Shown here: piece after piece, positions 47,440 through 58,811 of the stretch
Numbering within the stretch: the stretch's first letter is position 1
How the letters are laid out: each line of letters begins with the position of its first letter
NCBI RefSeq assembly: GCF_949628265.1
Contig: NC_088787.1
Coordinates: 4,950,501-5,014,500, forward strand
Reading direction: 5' to 3'
Source: Cloeon dipterum
Taxonomy: Eukaryota > Arthropoda > Insecta > Ephemeroptera > Baetidae
Length of the DNA stretch: 64,000 nt
Position numbers and translations under genes: made by a program
Notes under the pieces: model-generated
Told to the model about the DNA's origin: nothing
What the model saw: the letters and a program-made list of their open reading frames with translations, nothing else
Database searches by the model: none

Positions 47440-50400
47440 ATGACAACAGGTGCCACAATGCCCACGACAAATTCTGACCCTGCATTTAGCAGTCTGGTCG
47501 ATAAAATTCTGTTCAAGAGCCGGAACACCCCGCAAGCGCTGCGCACCGTCTGCGCTCTCAACTTCCAAAAGGGCCTCGAAAAGTGAGAAATTCGCCGTGT
47601 TTTCATTCCTCCTAAGTCGTGACAGTCGAATTCCAGGAAGGACGATGCTCTTGCGGCCGAGATTTTGGACTTTTCGGCCAAGAGGTACTACCAAAGTGCC
47701 GACGGAGTTATTTCCAATGTGGTCAGGGACGCCCTGAACAAGGCCCAAGCCTCCGGAGTCAAAGGTTTGTGGTTTCTGCATGATGAGAATTTTAATGTGA
47801 CATTATTTCTGTCTCTGTCAGTGGACAGAAGCAGCTGGAAATCTGCATTATCCGAGACAAAAGTGACCTCGAACGTGGCGAGGCGGCAATGGAGCAGCGC
47901 GGAGGTGCGAGCATGGCACCAGAAGGTCACGGACAGCGCCAAAAGGGTGCAGCAAATGGACCTGGGTAGGGTCGCCCCCAAGAGGAAGGTGCAGGAGGAG
48001 CAGCCTCCCAGGGGCTTCTTTGTGCCCAAGGTCAGCGGCTTCGTGCCAAAGTCCAGGAGTTTTGAGGCTGAGACAAACAGTTTCTGTCCCACTGAGCCGT
48101 CCACGAGCGGTTACAAACCCGTCCAATCGGTATTTTTTTTTTTTTTAAAAAAAAAAGGAATTTGTTCTTATCGTGAAAATTGTAGGGATTTGTGCCCAAG
48201 ACGCCGGTTGGTTGTGTACCTGGAAGGCAGAGGACCTTTGAGGAGCCGCCGAGGGCGAGTAACGGCCATGGATTTTCCAGTGAGCCGCCAATGAATGGCC
48301 GAAATCAGTTCGGGGCCGGCAATCCCTTCAAAACCGCCCGTGTTGAATTGGTAAATTTTTGAAAGGTTGACTAAATCTCTATTACCGGAATTCTTAACAC
48401 AGGCTGCTCAGAATGTGAAAAAGTACGGACACGACGGTGGCGTCCTGGACGATCCACAGCCCAAAAAGCGAAGCCTGGGGGGCAGAAGGGGGCCACCCCC
48501 GTCGGCCAGTTCAAAATTTGTGCCGCACAAATCCGCCTTTGGGGACAACGAGTCGTAAGTGATGTGAATTATTCCCCATTTAAACTGGTCCTATAATTAT
48601 ATGTTTAGGAGGTCCGATTTGGAGCTGGAGGACGAGGTGGACGAGCGGCTGAAAAACATTCCGCCGGAGATGGTGCAGACGATCCGCAACGAGATCATGG
48701 ACGTTGGAAAGCCTGTCACTTGGAACGACATTGCTGGACTCGAATCTGCCAAAAACACTATTCAGGTACTCTATCAATAAGTCTTCCTGACGGGAAGTTT
48801 TTGTAATTAACTCTAGGGACGAATTTTTCATGGTAAAATTTTGTCAGCTACATTTTTTTCAAGTTAAAGGGATAGGGCATTATTTCCATAGGGGTCTGTA
48901 CCTGTTTTTGCATATTAAATTATGATTTAAAGGCGCCAAACTTGGGAAATCGACAGAGAGCGACGAAAAAATGTGCCTAGCGTTGGGATTAGGTCGATCG
49001 GGCTCATTAAAAAATTAAGAATAAGCCAGATTTTGACTCTGCGCGACCCTGGAGGGTGCCCAATCGACGCAGAATATATTCATAAACATTTTTAGCATTG
49101 GTAGAGCGCCCTAGGTGCAATAGAACCGGAGATATAAATTTTTAAAGTTGTTATTGGACATTTCGTACTTTTGTTTTCGTGGCCTGGGTCGGACCCTATG
49201 GGCTCAACGGGGTTCCAAAATGTCTCATTTGATTCCCCTCAACGAGTTCTACTAGGCCGAGTTTGGTTTTTGAAAATCGGATTATTTTTCGAATATTTAG
49301 CAATATTTTAAGTGTTTGAAATAATTCTAAAGTCGAAATTTTAGATTTTTAGTTTCATTCTCCTATGGGCCGTGGAATTTTTTGAGCAGCCACGGTGAAC
49401 AGGCATCAGATGGGTGTTAACTGGAGCCAAGTGCCCAGGTCCCCAGATTTTTTACTCAGAGTTTACATCAGGGTAAAAACCCTTTTTCAGGTACATCTTA
49501 GGTCCTGGGTAATTAAGTTTTTAAAACTCAACGTTAAAATGTTCTAAACTTATCTGCGCTTCTTTTGAGACCAATTACGACCCAATCCGAGTTAAAAAAC
49601 GTGATTTTTTATCGTTTCTCCTATAGTGATCGAAATTTGGGATTTTTTCCTCTTTCCTCATTTCAACTGGAGGAATAAAGGATTTTACGCAAAGCTGTAC
49701 TTATAAAATCTTCTTTCCTTTCTAGGAAATCGTGGTGTGGCCCCTTCTGCGTCCAGACATCTTCGCAGGGCTGCGCGGTCCTCCGAAGGGAATCCTTTTA
49801 TTCGGTCCGCCCGGCACCGGGAAGACCCTGATCGGCAAGTGCATCGCGTCGCAGTCCAAGTCCACCTTCTTCAGCATCAGCGCGTCGTCCCTCACCTCAA
49901 AGTGGGTGGGCGACGGCGAGAAACTGGTGCGGGCGCTGTTCGCCGTCGCTCGCTGCCACCAGCCGGCCGTCATCTTCATCGACGAGATCGACTCGTTGCT
50001 CGCCCAACGCAGCGATTCCGAACACGAGAGTTCAAGGCGCATCAAAACCGAGTTCCTCGTGCAGCTGGAAGGCGCCGCCACTGCCGAGGACGAACGAATT
50101 CTTGTTGTCGGCGCCACCAACCGCCCCCAGGCATGTCTGATTTTTTATAGTGGGTGGGGCAAACGACCGGCCAAATATCCGCGACACGTACTCGTTTAAA
50201 GAGCAGATGATTGAACAAATAAATTTCAGGAGTTGGACGAGGCGGCGCGGCGGCGTCTGGTGAAGCGGCTGTACGTGCCGCTGCCCGACGTGAACGCCAG
50301 GGCGCAAATCGTGCGCAACCTGATGGCAGCGCAGAGCTGCGACCTTTCCGAGGTGGACGTGATGAGAGTGGCTCGCGTCGCGGACGGATTCTCAGGCGCT

Positions 50401-50669
50401 GACATGCGCGACCTGTGCAGGGAGGCCGCCTACGGGCCCATCAGGTCCATCACTGAGACGCAGATGACCCACATCCACGCCAGCCAGGTCAGAATTTCAA
50501 CATAAATTATATATTTTCAAATATTTTAATTTATTTTAAGGTCCGACCAATTCAGGTGGAGGACTTCCTGGCGGCTCTGAAGCAAGTCAGACCCAGCGTG
50601 TCAAGCAAGGATCTAAACGTGTATGAAGAGTGGAACAGAACTTACGGCTATGGAAAAGCAGTTACCTAG
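47440..50669 (+). CDS. FIGNL1: Fidgetin-like 1, AAA ATPase, nine exons
   Basis: Meiotic-clade AAA ATPase; in other animals and plants FIGNL1 acts on RAD51 filaments during homologous recombination. Exons: 47440-47582, 47637-47764, 47822-48129, 48186-48350, 48403-48554, 48609-48765, 49726-50130, 50230-50487, 50541-50669; 1,845 nt, 614 residues (human 674). The middle region carries repeated [14 protein letters not shown]-type segments. The AAA core has [13 protein letters not shown], Walker A GPPGTGKT, Walker [10 protein letters not shown], the arginine-finger stretch [14 protein letters not shown], and a C-terminal Vps4-like tail. Intron 7 starts GCATGT: using the nearby GT instead would create a stop, so a GC donor is required. 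The ATG at 47440 is the first in frame after the promoter; 47458 is a possible alternative. Confidence 0.95.
48887..49640. repeat. Interspersed repeat family R1, copy B
   Basis: Fills most of FIGNL1 intron 6. Matches copy A at 38.2 kb through GCGCCCTAGGTGCAATAGAA, CCGGAGATATAAATTTTTAA, CGAGTTCTACTAGGCC, GAGTTTGGTTTTTGAAAA and CAGGGTAAAAACCCTTTT. It is on the same strand as the host gene. Confidence 0.8.
50145..50205. repeat. Solo arm of the foldback element found in LARGE intron 8
   Basis: GTGGGTGGGGCAAACGACCG, GCCAAATATCCGCGACACG match the reverse complement of the left arm at 54843-54885 (CGTGTCGCGGAAATTTGGCC..GGGGCGGGCGG-type core). It makes up more than half of the 99-bp GC-AG intron 7 of FIGNL1. 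Confidence 0.65.
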
Positions 50670-51600
50670 TGATAAACATGTACCATGTGTTTTAAATTAA
50701 ACCTAAACTGTTAAATAAGTAAAAAGTCGGCGTTTAAATGGAGGAATGTCAATTGAACCTTATTTTTCAAATTAAAATATAGTTATTATCACGATGTTAT
50801 TAATCTTTCTAAAAATTTAAATATTGTTTCCTTAAAAAATATTGTTTTTTTACATTGAAAGACATGTAAATTAGAATCTGAAACGGAATTTCAATAAGAA
50901 TTCTCCAGTAATTCAATTCATTCTAACCTGTATTCGTATCTATTCAAAAGTGAGTGCACGAATTCTTTCACTTCAGAGCCGTTCTCCTTGAAAATCAGCT
51001 CCAGAATGAGATTGACCCCGCACCATAATAAATTCATCGAGATGATCTCCAAATTTAATCGGAAATTCTTAGCAAGAGACAAAATATTTCGCGTTTAATA
51101 CAGGCCTTTCACGTCTCTTGGCGCTAATTCCGAGTGAATCCAAGTGGGCGGGGCATATTATTTGTTGGTTTTAAGTTCAAGGGGGTGTGGCTGCGAATTA
51201 GTCTTTAAAAACCGTCTCTTTTCACAACCGGTTATCTCCATCTGGTGTTAATCAAAGCTAACCCATTGTTCTCCAGTGTTTTCCAAACAAATAACCGGTT
51301 ACTCCGCACACAAACAATCGTAAAATCAGAAATCGTCCGGACTGGACTGGAGGCGACCCTGACGAGAGAGTTGTTGCCTTGCCAATTCGCGTCCTTTTTC
51401 AGACCCTTGTCCGTCAGTGTCTTTTGGCCGTGTCAGTAAAAACTGCGGCATTCGTAGCGCAACCGGCTAAAAGCCGAACATCAACAAATCAGACCAAAAA
51501 GGGGCGTCTTCTCGAGTTCTCGATTATCGACACTGTCCCTCAGGACAAAGCAGCAGTGCCCTGCGGAGGTATAATATAAGGTATATGCGATGGCCTGAGT
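50670..51600. promoter_or_regulatory. FIGNL1 3' flank and LARGE promoter region
   Basis: No coding exon was recognised. Two perfect AACCGGTT palindromes (51226-51233, 51293-51300) match the Grainyhead consensus and lie 60 bp apart. A GC box GTGGGCGGGGC is near 51145. There is no ATG in any frame between 51241 and 51584, which bears on the LARGE start problem. Confidence 0.45.
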
Positions 51601-54600
51601 GTGGGCCTGCGCGGAGGCAGTAGCTTGGCCGGCCAGCGGATCGAAGTCGGCGGCACGATTGCCCGGCGGCGCAGCAGCCACAATGGCCTCTTCTGCAGGC
51701 TGGCTCGACACAGGCTGAGCTTCTTCGTCGGCGCCCTGCTCGTCTCCTGCGCCCTCCTCTACTACTCCATCTTCATCCGCGATGGTGAGGATACAGTTCT
51801 CGACCACTGGGGCTCAAATTTGAGAAATTATTTCGTTTTAAAAATGAGAGAGGGTCGTGTTCCAGTTTGTGCATTGATTAAATTGCGTTTTATGTATTTG
51901 TTATTTTCTGTGCTCAGCAATTTTTATGGTGTTTAATATTTGTTAAATCAATATTTTAAGTGTCCCTTAATTGTAAATGTACCATTTCTTCTATTAATAT
52001 AAATATTTTCAGCCGCCTTTTTGTAAACATTTTTGCATTATAATTATTTTCCTGACCTTTTTTGTGTCTTTTTTTTTCTGTAAAAATCATTTTCTTAAAT
52101 TATATTTGTTATTTCAGAGGCTGACCCGAACAATTTGCTGGGTTTCAACCACCGGGAGGCGCGTCTGGCCGAGCGGGTGCGTGAGATGGAGGAGCAGAAC
52201 CAGTTGCTGCGGCGCCAGTTGAGCTTCTCGCAGAGCCAGCTCATATCCGCCATGTCCGAGACGCGCCGCAACGACTCGGCGCCCGTCGCCGCCGCGGCAG
52301 CGGCCGCAGACGCCATCACCGCGTACGGCAGCAACGGCGCCGCCGAGGACAAGAGCGTCAAGTGCCCCGTCAAGGTTTCAATTTATTATTAATTAATTAT
52401 TCCTTCTCAGTTTTTTTCCTTTCGTTGATTGAACACTTTATTTAGGGCTATCGGACAAGGTCAAAGGTCAATTTAGGTCGTTTTTTTATAATTTCGGGTG
52501 TTTTTCAGCTGTTCGGAATTTTTTAAAAAATTTTTAAAAATTTGGTAAACCCCTTTAAAGCATTTGTAAGGCACGTGTTTTCTTCTCTGAGATACTCTTA
52601 ACGTTATTTTTCTCATTTTTTGAGAAAAACCACAAAATGAAAAAAAACAGAAAAATTCAATTTTTTCCCAAATTTGTCTTCACCAAATCTTGACTTCTAA
52701 TCGTCAGAATTGCAAAAACGGCACACGGTTAGATTCATCTTGACCTACTCTTTAACTCTGGGGGTTGTAAAGGGTTGCTTACCCCTTAAAAAAATTCAAA
52801 ACTCTAAATAACCGAAGCGGAAAAATCATTTTTCTCAAAAAAAAAAAAATACCTACGAATGAATCAATTTTTAAAATACTCTCATTTTATTTATTAATTT
52901 ATAACTAAAATTCCAATTTTTAAAATTTCAGGAGCCCGAAGTGCCGAAATGTGAGGTGATTCACGTGGCAATCGTGTGCGCCGGCTACAACTCGTCTCGG
53001 TCGGTGGTGACGCTGATCAAATCGATCCTGTTCTACCGGCGCAACCCTTTGCACTTCCACCTGATCTCCGACTCGACGGCGCAGGTGATTCTGCAGACGC
53101 TGTTCAACACGTGGAGCGTGCCGCAGGCCGACGTCAGTTTCTACCTGGCCGACAACGTGGTCGGCGACGTCTCCTGGATTCCCAACAAGCACTACTCGGG
53201 CGTCTACGGCCTCCTCAAACTCACGCTGCCGAAGGTGCTGCCCGAGTCGCTGCACAAGGTCATCGTGCTCGACACGGACGTCACGTTCGCCACCGACATT
53301 GCAGAACTGTGGCGCAACTTCCGCAAGCAGGGACCAAAACAGGTGATTTATTTGTAAATTAGACAGAGGAATTATTATTTATATTGATGAATGTCCAACA
53401 ACCCCTTAATTATTTTATTCTTGTTGTGGGTCAGGCGATAGGTCTGGTGGAGAACCAGAGCGACTGGTACCTGGGGAAGCTGTGGAAGAAGCACCGGCCG
53501 TGGCCTGCGCTGGGTCGCGGCTTCAACACGGGCGTCATCCTGCTGCACCTGGCCAAGCTGCGCCAGATGGGCTGGGGACACCTGTGGCGGCTGATCGCCG
53601 AGCGCGACCTGATGACGCTGCTGTCGACCAGCCTGGCCGACCAGGACATCTTCAATGCCATCATCAAGCAGCACCCGTACCTGGTGGACACGCTGCCCTG
53701 CCAGTGGAACGTCCAGCTCAGTGACAACACCCGCTCGGAGCTCTGCTACACGGAGGTCACCGACCTCAAGGTCATCCACTTCAACTCGCCCAAGAAGCTC
53801 AAGGTCAAGAACAAGCACGTCGAGTTCTTCCGCAACCTCTACCTCACCTTCCTCGAGTACGACGGCAATTTGCTCCGCCGAGAACTGTTCGGCTGCAACA
53901 ACACCAAGGCCTCCCTCAAGGAGAAGGAGCTTAGTGAGGTTTGCAGACAAATTCAGGGGATTTTCCAGGATTTTCAAATTTAAATTATATAATTTTTACA
54001 GTTGAACGAAGAAGACCCATGCTACGATTTCCGGCGTGCGCGCATCACCGACTACCGGACGCACCTCTACTTCTTAGATTACGATTACGAGCCCTCGGTG
54101 GACGGCTTTGACGTCACTCTGGTCGCGCAGCTCTCCATGGACCGGCTGCAGATGGTCGAGCAGCTCTGCAAGCACTGGGAAGGTGTGTATCGATCAAAAG
54201 ATTTTTTTAAATTAATTTTCCGAAACATTAAATCCTGATTTCAGGTCCGATTAGCCTGACGCTGTACATGTCCGACGCGGAGGCGCAGCAGTTTTTGAGT
54301 TACGCGCTGAGCTCGGAGGTGCTGAGCGCGCGCAAGAACATCGGTTACCACGTCGTCTACAAAGAAGGGGTTTGTTTGTTTTCTTTTAAAAAAAATCCTA
54401 AATTCTAATTTTTGAAATGCCGCAGAACTTCTACCCTGTGAACTTCCTGCGAAACGTGGCGCTGCAGCAGGTCAATACTCCGTATGTGTTCCTCACCGAC
54501 ATCGACTTCTTGCCAATGTTCGGACTCTACCCGTATCTCAAAAAGTCCATTCAGCTGCTCAACCTCGACTCGAGCAAAAAGGTGAAGAAAATTCCACTCA

Positions 54601-55500
54601 ATTTTAAATTAAAATATTAAATTCCCTTCTTTATCCAGGCGTTGGTGGTGCCTGCGTTCGAGACGCAGCGCTACCGGATCAACTTCCCGAAGAGCAAGGC
54701 CGACCTGCTGAGCATGCTGGACATGGGCACCCTGTTCACCTTCAGGTACCACGTCTGGACCAAGGGCCACAAGCCGACCAACTACGCCAAGTGGAAGATC
54801 GCCACCACGCCTTACAAGGTCAGTTTTGACCATTTCATTTCGTTCGTGTCGCGGAAATTTGGCCGATCGTTCGCCCCGCCCACTTGTATCTCCCTCTGCA
54901 TCAGCTGATAGGAGGGAAGATAGCTCTAGGTGATAGTACTCGGGGAGGTCTACAACATTGAGCTAATTTGACTCCTATCAGCTGATGCTGAGGGATATAA
55001 AAGTGGGCGGGGCGGCCGAACGGCCAAATTTCCGCGAACGAAATTTTTTTAAAACGTGATTTTGTGAATATCTCGAGTTCTAATGAAGCTAGAACCTTAA
55101 ATTTGCCGTCAAAATGTTACAAATTTTAAAATATTCTAGAAACATAAAAAACCTTGAAAATCAGTATAATAGCAACCTTTGTATTTTATATTTTTAGATC
55201 GAGTGGGAGGCGGACTTTGAGCCATACGTGGTGGTGCGTCGGGATGTGCCCGAGTACGACACGCGGTTCGTGGGCTTCGGCTGGAACAAAGTGTCGCACG
55301 TGATGCGTCTCGAGGCGGAGGAGTACGAGCTGGTGGTGCTGCCGAACGCGTTCATCGTGCACATGCCGCACGCGCCCAGCTTCGACATCGCCAAGTTCCG
55401 CAGCTCGGCGCAGTACCGGAAGTGTCTGAAGACGCTCAAGAACGAGTTTGTCAAGGACCTGAATCGCCAGTTCCACAAGGAGTTCGCCACTGAGGCGTGA
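51601..55500 (+). CDS. LARGE1: LARGE xylosyl-/glucuronyltransferase, nine exons (start unresolved)
   Basis: Golgi enzyme that builds the xylose-glucuronic acid repeat (matriglycan) on dystroglycan in animals. Exons: about 51601-51784, 52118-52374, 52932-53342, 53435-53938, 54002-54182, 54245-54369, 54426-54581, 54639-54818, 55198-55500. Read from 51601 this gives 766 residues (human 756). Type II anchor [20 protein letters not shown], coiled coil ([17 protein letters not shown]), GT8 xylosyltransferase domain with DTD in [18 protein letters not shown], then the GT49 glucuronyltransferase domain with DID in [18 protein letters not shown] and [20 protein letters not shown]. Exon 1 has no in-frame ATG: 51601 is GTG, with a stop upstream at 51577. 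A pyrimidine-rich acceptor TCTTCTGCAG (ends 51698) could join an unseen upstream exon carrying the ATG. Confidence 0.93.
52615..52790. repeat. Dispersed repeat, partner of 10150-10290
   Basis: In LARGE intron 2. Shares TTTTTTGAGAAAAACC, CTTCTAATCGTCAGAATTG, TTCATCTTGA and TTGTAAAGGGTTGCTTACC with the copy at 10.2 kb. Confidence 0.6.
54837..55043. repeat. Foldback element in LARGE intron 8
   Basis: Arms of about 70 bp: TTTCGTTCGTGTCGCGGAAA, TTTGGCCGATCGTTCGCCCC, GCCCACTTGTATCTCCCTC, GCATCAGCTGATAGGA on the left; TCCTATCAGCTGATGC, GAGGGATATAAAAGTGGGC, GGGGCGGCCGAACGGCCAAA, TTTCCGCGAACGAAA on the right. It starts 19 bp after the exon 8 donor. A single arm of the same family lies in FIGNL1 intron 7. 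Confidence 0.85.
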
Positions 55501-55994
55501 AAATGAATTGTTATGTGATTTCTCTCCCTCGCAACAAAAAATAACTGTTCAAGTTTTCCTCCCATTCCGAAAAGAAGTGTAGTCACCGCGCGTTTCTCTC
55601 TATCTCGTGTAGCTTTTAGCTAGATTTTTATTCCATTCATTGCAGCCTTGCACCGATCTGATTTTTGAGATGGTTAAATATATTTATTAATTTATCAACT
55701 TATTTTCCCAGTGTTTTAACTCAAAATTTCCCGCTAATTGCAGACGTAAAAAAACCCACAAACTGAAAAATTTCATTAAATAAAAAGAAATAAACTAATC
55801 AAGTCAAATTCAAACGACTCTCGTAGCAACCAGGCAGGAGAGTTAATTAATTTTAAACATTGGGGAGTACAGAACTCGAGTTCTCCTTTCTCCATTTTAA
55901 TCTAGCAAAAAATTTCTTTCCATTCATATTCAGAAAGGTTGAATGTAAACGAAGCGTCTTCAAGGAAGAATCAACTGTTTATTCGGATTTTATG
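55501..55994. other. 3' flanks of LARGE and LRR-like gene A (convergent)
   Basis: Two AATAAA signals for LARGE at 55779-55784 and 55789-55794. A minus-strand AATAAA at 55978-55983 starts 12 bases past the LRR-A stop codon. No other gene was seen. Confidence 0.6.
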
Positions 55995-58811
55995 CTAGCT
56001 ACAAATTTTGAGAAAACGGGCGAGGTCCTTTTCCCCGAGGAGGTGGAGGGCCTCGTCGTCCCAGATTTCTCTGGTCGGTGGGACGCCGTGTTTACACCTT
56101 TTGTCCACGCGATAATCTACGTCTTGATCACGCAGTTGGACAAACACGTTAACATCTTTCAAAACGGGACAGTAAGCAATGGCATTTTTCAGCAAGTCAC
56201 TGAAAACCGGAAAAAAGGCGGCAAACTGCTCAAACTGCCGGTCAGTTTTGTAACAGGCAGGAATGTCCTCGTCGGACTTGTGGTCGAAATGAAACAGCTC
56301 GAGCTTTTGAAAAATCTTCTGCTCCACAATCAAATTGGAAATATTCTCCAAGTCTTTCGTGAAAAGCCACTCGCTATGTAGCTTCAGGCGTTGCAGGTTT
56401 GGCGCGCTGATGAGAATGTTGGACAGTGTCGCACACCTCTCGATACTGTAGATTTAAAAATAAATTATCTTGAATAATATTAAATTAAATCTTATTACTA
56501 TTGACGCTTTGGTGGAAGCCACTCGAAGTGGATTAATTCGTCGCGTGTTTTCATCGTCTGCACGTCGTCCGTCATTTCCACGTTGAGCAACGTGAGTTTT
56601 TTCAGGAGCGGGCACAGCGAGAAAATCGGTTCGAATTTATAACGCAGGGCCGTCCAGGTGCTCTTGATCACCAGATTTTTCAGACTGGCACCGTACTTGG
56701 CCAGGAAGTCGGACACCACCGCTCCGGACGGGGGGCACTTTAAAATCAGGCTCTCGATTTGGGAGGAAAACTGCAGCATTGTGTTTATTTCGTTTGTGTC
56801 GACGACACCCAGAAGTTGAATCTAGAAATATATACAAGTTAATTGTTTTAATTATCTATGAACAGTTCCGAAGAGCTTTAAATAAAAGTACCATCCTCAG
56901 GTGTCGAAATAAACATGTTTGCCGGAAGGATTTGACGCTTTTCCGGAAAATCTGGAGTAACTTTTATAACTAGGTACCAAAAGATGCCTAATTTTTCAAA
57001 TTATAGTATTTTCGGATAATTTTTCTCCTATAAGAACGCCTTTGATGAAAATTCTAAGCACACCAATCGATTCTTGAGGGTCGAATTAGTTAAAGTGGAC
57101 ATTTTTCCGACCAAAAAGTGTAGCGCGAACGTGCGAACTTTTTTTCCCGCCAAAACAATTTGTGAGAACTGCGCATGCGTGAGAGCTGGCTGGATCTGAC
57201 AAAGAAGTCATTCGTACAGGCGGTCTCCCTGCAAGGGCTCAAACCAGCTCTGACGCATGCGCAGGTTCATAATGTTTTGGCGGGAAAAAGTTCGCACGTT
57301 GCTCTGGACTTTTTGGTCGGAAAAATATCCATTGTACCTAATTCGACCCTCAAGAATCGATTGATGGGCTCAGAAACTTCGTCAAATACGGTCTTTAAAC
57401 AGAAAAATTGATTTTAATAAAAAAATGGCTTCCAAAAATTCTTCAAGTTTCAGATTTTTACCATTTCAATTAATTTTTCTAAATAAATAAATAATTACGT
57501 TCAAGTGGGTGACTTTGGGGAAGGCGAGGTGCATTCCGAGGTTGTTGGGCCGCGTGACCAAGTGTCTCAAATTGGACGTGGACGAGGGAAGTTCTTTAAC
57601 GCGCTGATTTCCGTGCATCAGAGCGGGATCGTCAGCAGGTCTCCCGACGATTTCCAGGTTCGGAAGCTCTCTGACGCACAGCCGCCAGAACTTGTCTTCA
57701 AACCATTGTGATTTTATTTCAGGCTGCTCATCGTTCCAAACAGTGAACAGAAAAACCTTCAAGCGGCAAAAACTGCTTTTTAATCCGTGCAAATCGGGTA
57801 ATAATTCGTCGGTGTAATTGATTTGCACGTTGACGTGCCGCAGACTTTCCACGACGCTGCAGAGTTGCGTCAGGGTGGTGTAAGGGACCAGCAGGTTGGC
57901 GCAATCCAGGGTATGCAGGCTTTTCAGGTTGGCCTGACTGTTTAGCAGGTCTCCATGCAATTTCATACCATCCTCCTCAACTGACAAAATCTGGATGTTT
58001 GGAGCGAGCGTCAAGATCTCATGCAACAACTGCAAATAAATTATTCAGGATTGTCTTTGACGAAATTTCTGAGCCCACCAATCGATTCTTGAGGGTCGAA
58101 TTAGGTAAAATGAGTGTTTTTCCGACCAACAAATGTCTAGCGCGACGTGCGAATATTTTTCCCGCCAAAACAATATGAATGCGTGAGCTGCGCATGCGTC
58201 AGAGCTGTTTTGAGCACTTTTGCAGAGAGACGTCTTGTACGAATGACTTCTTTGTCAGATCCAGTCAGCTCTGACGCATGCGCACTTCTCGCATTCATAT
58301 ATTGTTTTGGCGGGAAAAAAATTCGCACGTCGCGCTGGACTTGTTGGTCGGAAAAAACACTCATTTTACCTAATTCGACCCTCAGGAACCGATTGGTGGG
58401 CTCAGAAACTGCGTTAATATACAAACCTTTAAAAAATGATCTTCCCTCGACTCTATCGGACTAAACGTCATTAATCCGTTGATTTCAACTTCCGTCGTCT
58501 GCGGCGTGAGCAACAATTTCAAGACCTTTAGCCGATTTTCAAACTCTTCTAAATCTCCATCGTCTTTCGCGCATATGTCGCTTGTTAATTTCGACAGCAT
58601 ATTTCTACGACGATTATCAGCTGCGTAGAAAATCATTTTGCATGGCCGTAAAAATAAAAAAATTAAATTAAAACTCACGTAATTTTAACAATTGCTGTCG
58701 TTTTCTTTCGTCGGCGATGTATATATGGATATTCTCGTTCTCCAAGACTGTTTCAACTTTCAATTTCCGCATCCGTTCTTTCGCCAAATTTAATCTCTGA
58801 TCGCACGCCAT
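55995..58811 (-). CDS. LRR-like protein A of unknown function, five exons
   Basis: A 543-residue protein I cannot assign to a named family. Exons: 58811-58679, 58620-58427, 58029-57499, 56821-56499, 56445-55995, intron phases 1, 0, 0, 2. The N-terminus is charged and helical (LAKERMRKLKVETVLENEN), with no clear F-box. The rest shows irregular leucine-rich segments (LKSLHTLDCANLLV, VESLRHVNVQI, CPLLKKLTLLNVEM, APNLQRLKLHSEWL, CPVLKDVNVFVQL) typical of RNI-like repeats in F-box/LRR proteins. There is no signal peptide or membrane span. Its paralogue at 59676-61979 is transcribed away from it with identical exon phases. Introns 2 and 3 each contain a foldback MITE. All splice sites are canonical and the frame is open, so it is probably a working gene. 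Confidence 0.8.
57033..57394. mobile_element. Foldback MITE copy 3, in LRR-A intron 3
   Basis: The right end CGTCAAATACGGTCT is followed by TTAA (57395-57398); the left end is eroded (AGAACGCCTTTGATG). The arms contain CTGCGCATGCGTGAGAGCTGG-type and CAGCTCTGACGCATGCGCAG words. It lies 97 bp from the donor of intron 3. MITE copy 5 is 93 bp from the equivalent donor in the paralogue, in homologous flanking intron sequence. Confidence 0.85.
58047..58413. mobile_element. Foldback MITE copy 4, filling LRR-A intron 2
   Basis: Left end ATTGTCTTTGACGAAATTTC; the right end is truncated at CAGAAACTGCG and followed by TTAA. Arms contain GCTGCGCATGCGTCAGAGC and GCTCTGACGCATGCGCAC. The 397-bp intron is almost entirely this element. 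The matching intron in LRR-B is only 52 bp and empty, so this insertion postdates the duplication. Confidence 0.85.

Noticed and set aside
53375-53977. 200-residue minus-strand open frame rich in Val/Glu/Leu
   Set aside because: Antisense of LARGE exon 4, whose plus-strand frame is conserved to vertebrates.
58147-58464. Protein-like frames containing CFGGKKIRTSRW-type strings at several places (also 15.7, 57.2, 60.8 kb)
   Set aside because: They lie entirely inside the foldback MITE copies and repeat on both strands because the element is palindromic. No transposase motif is present.
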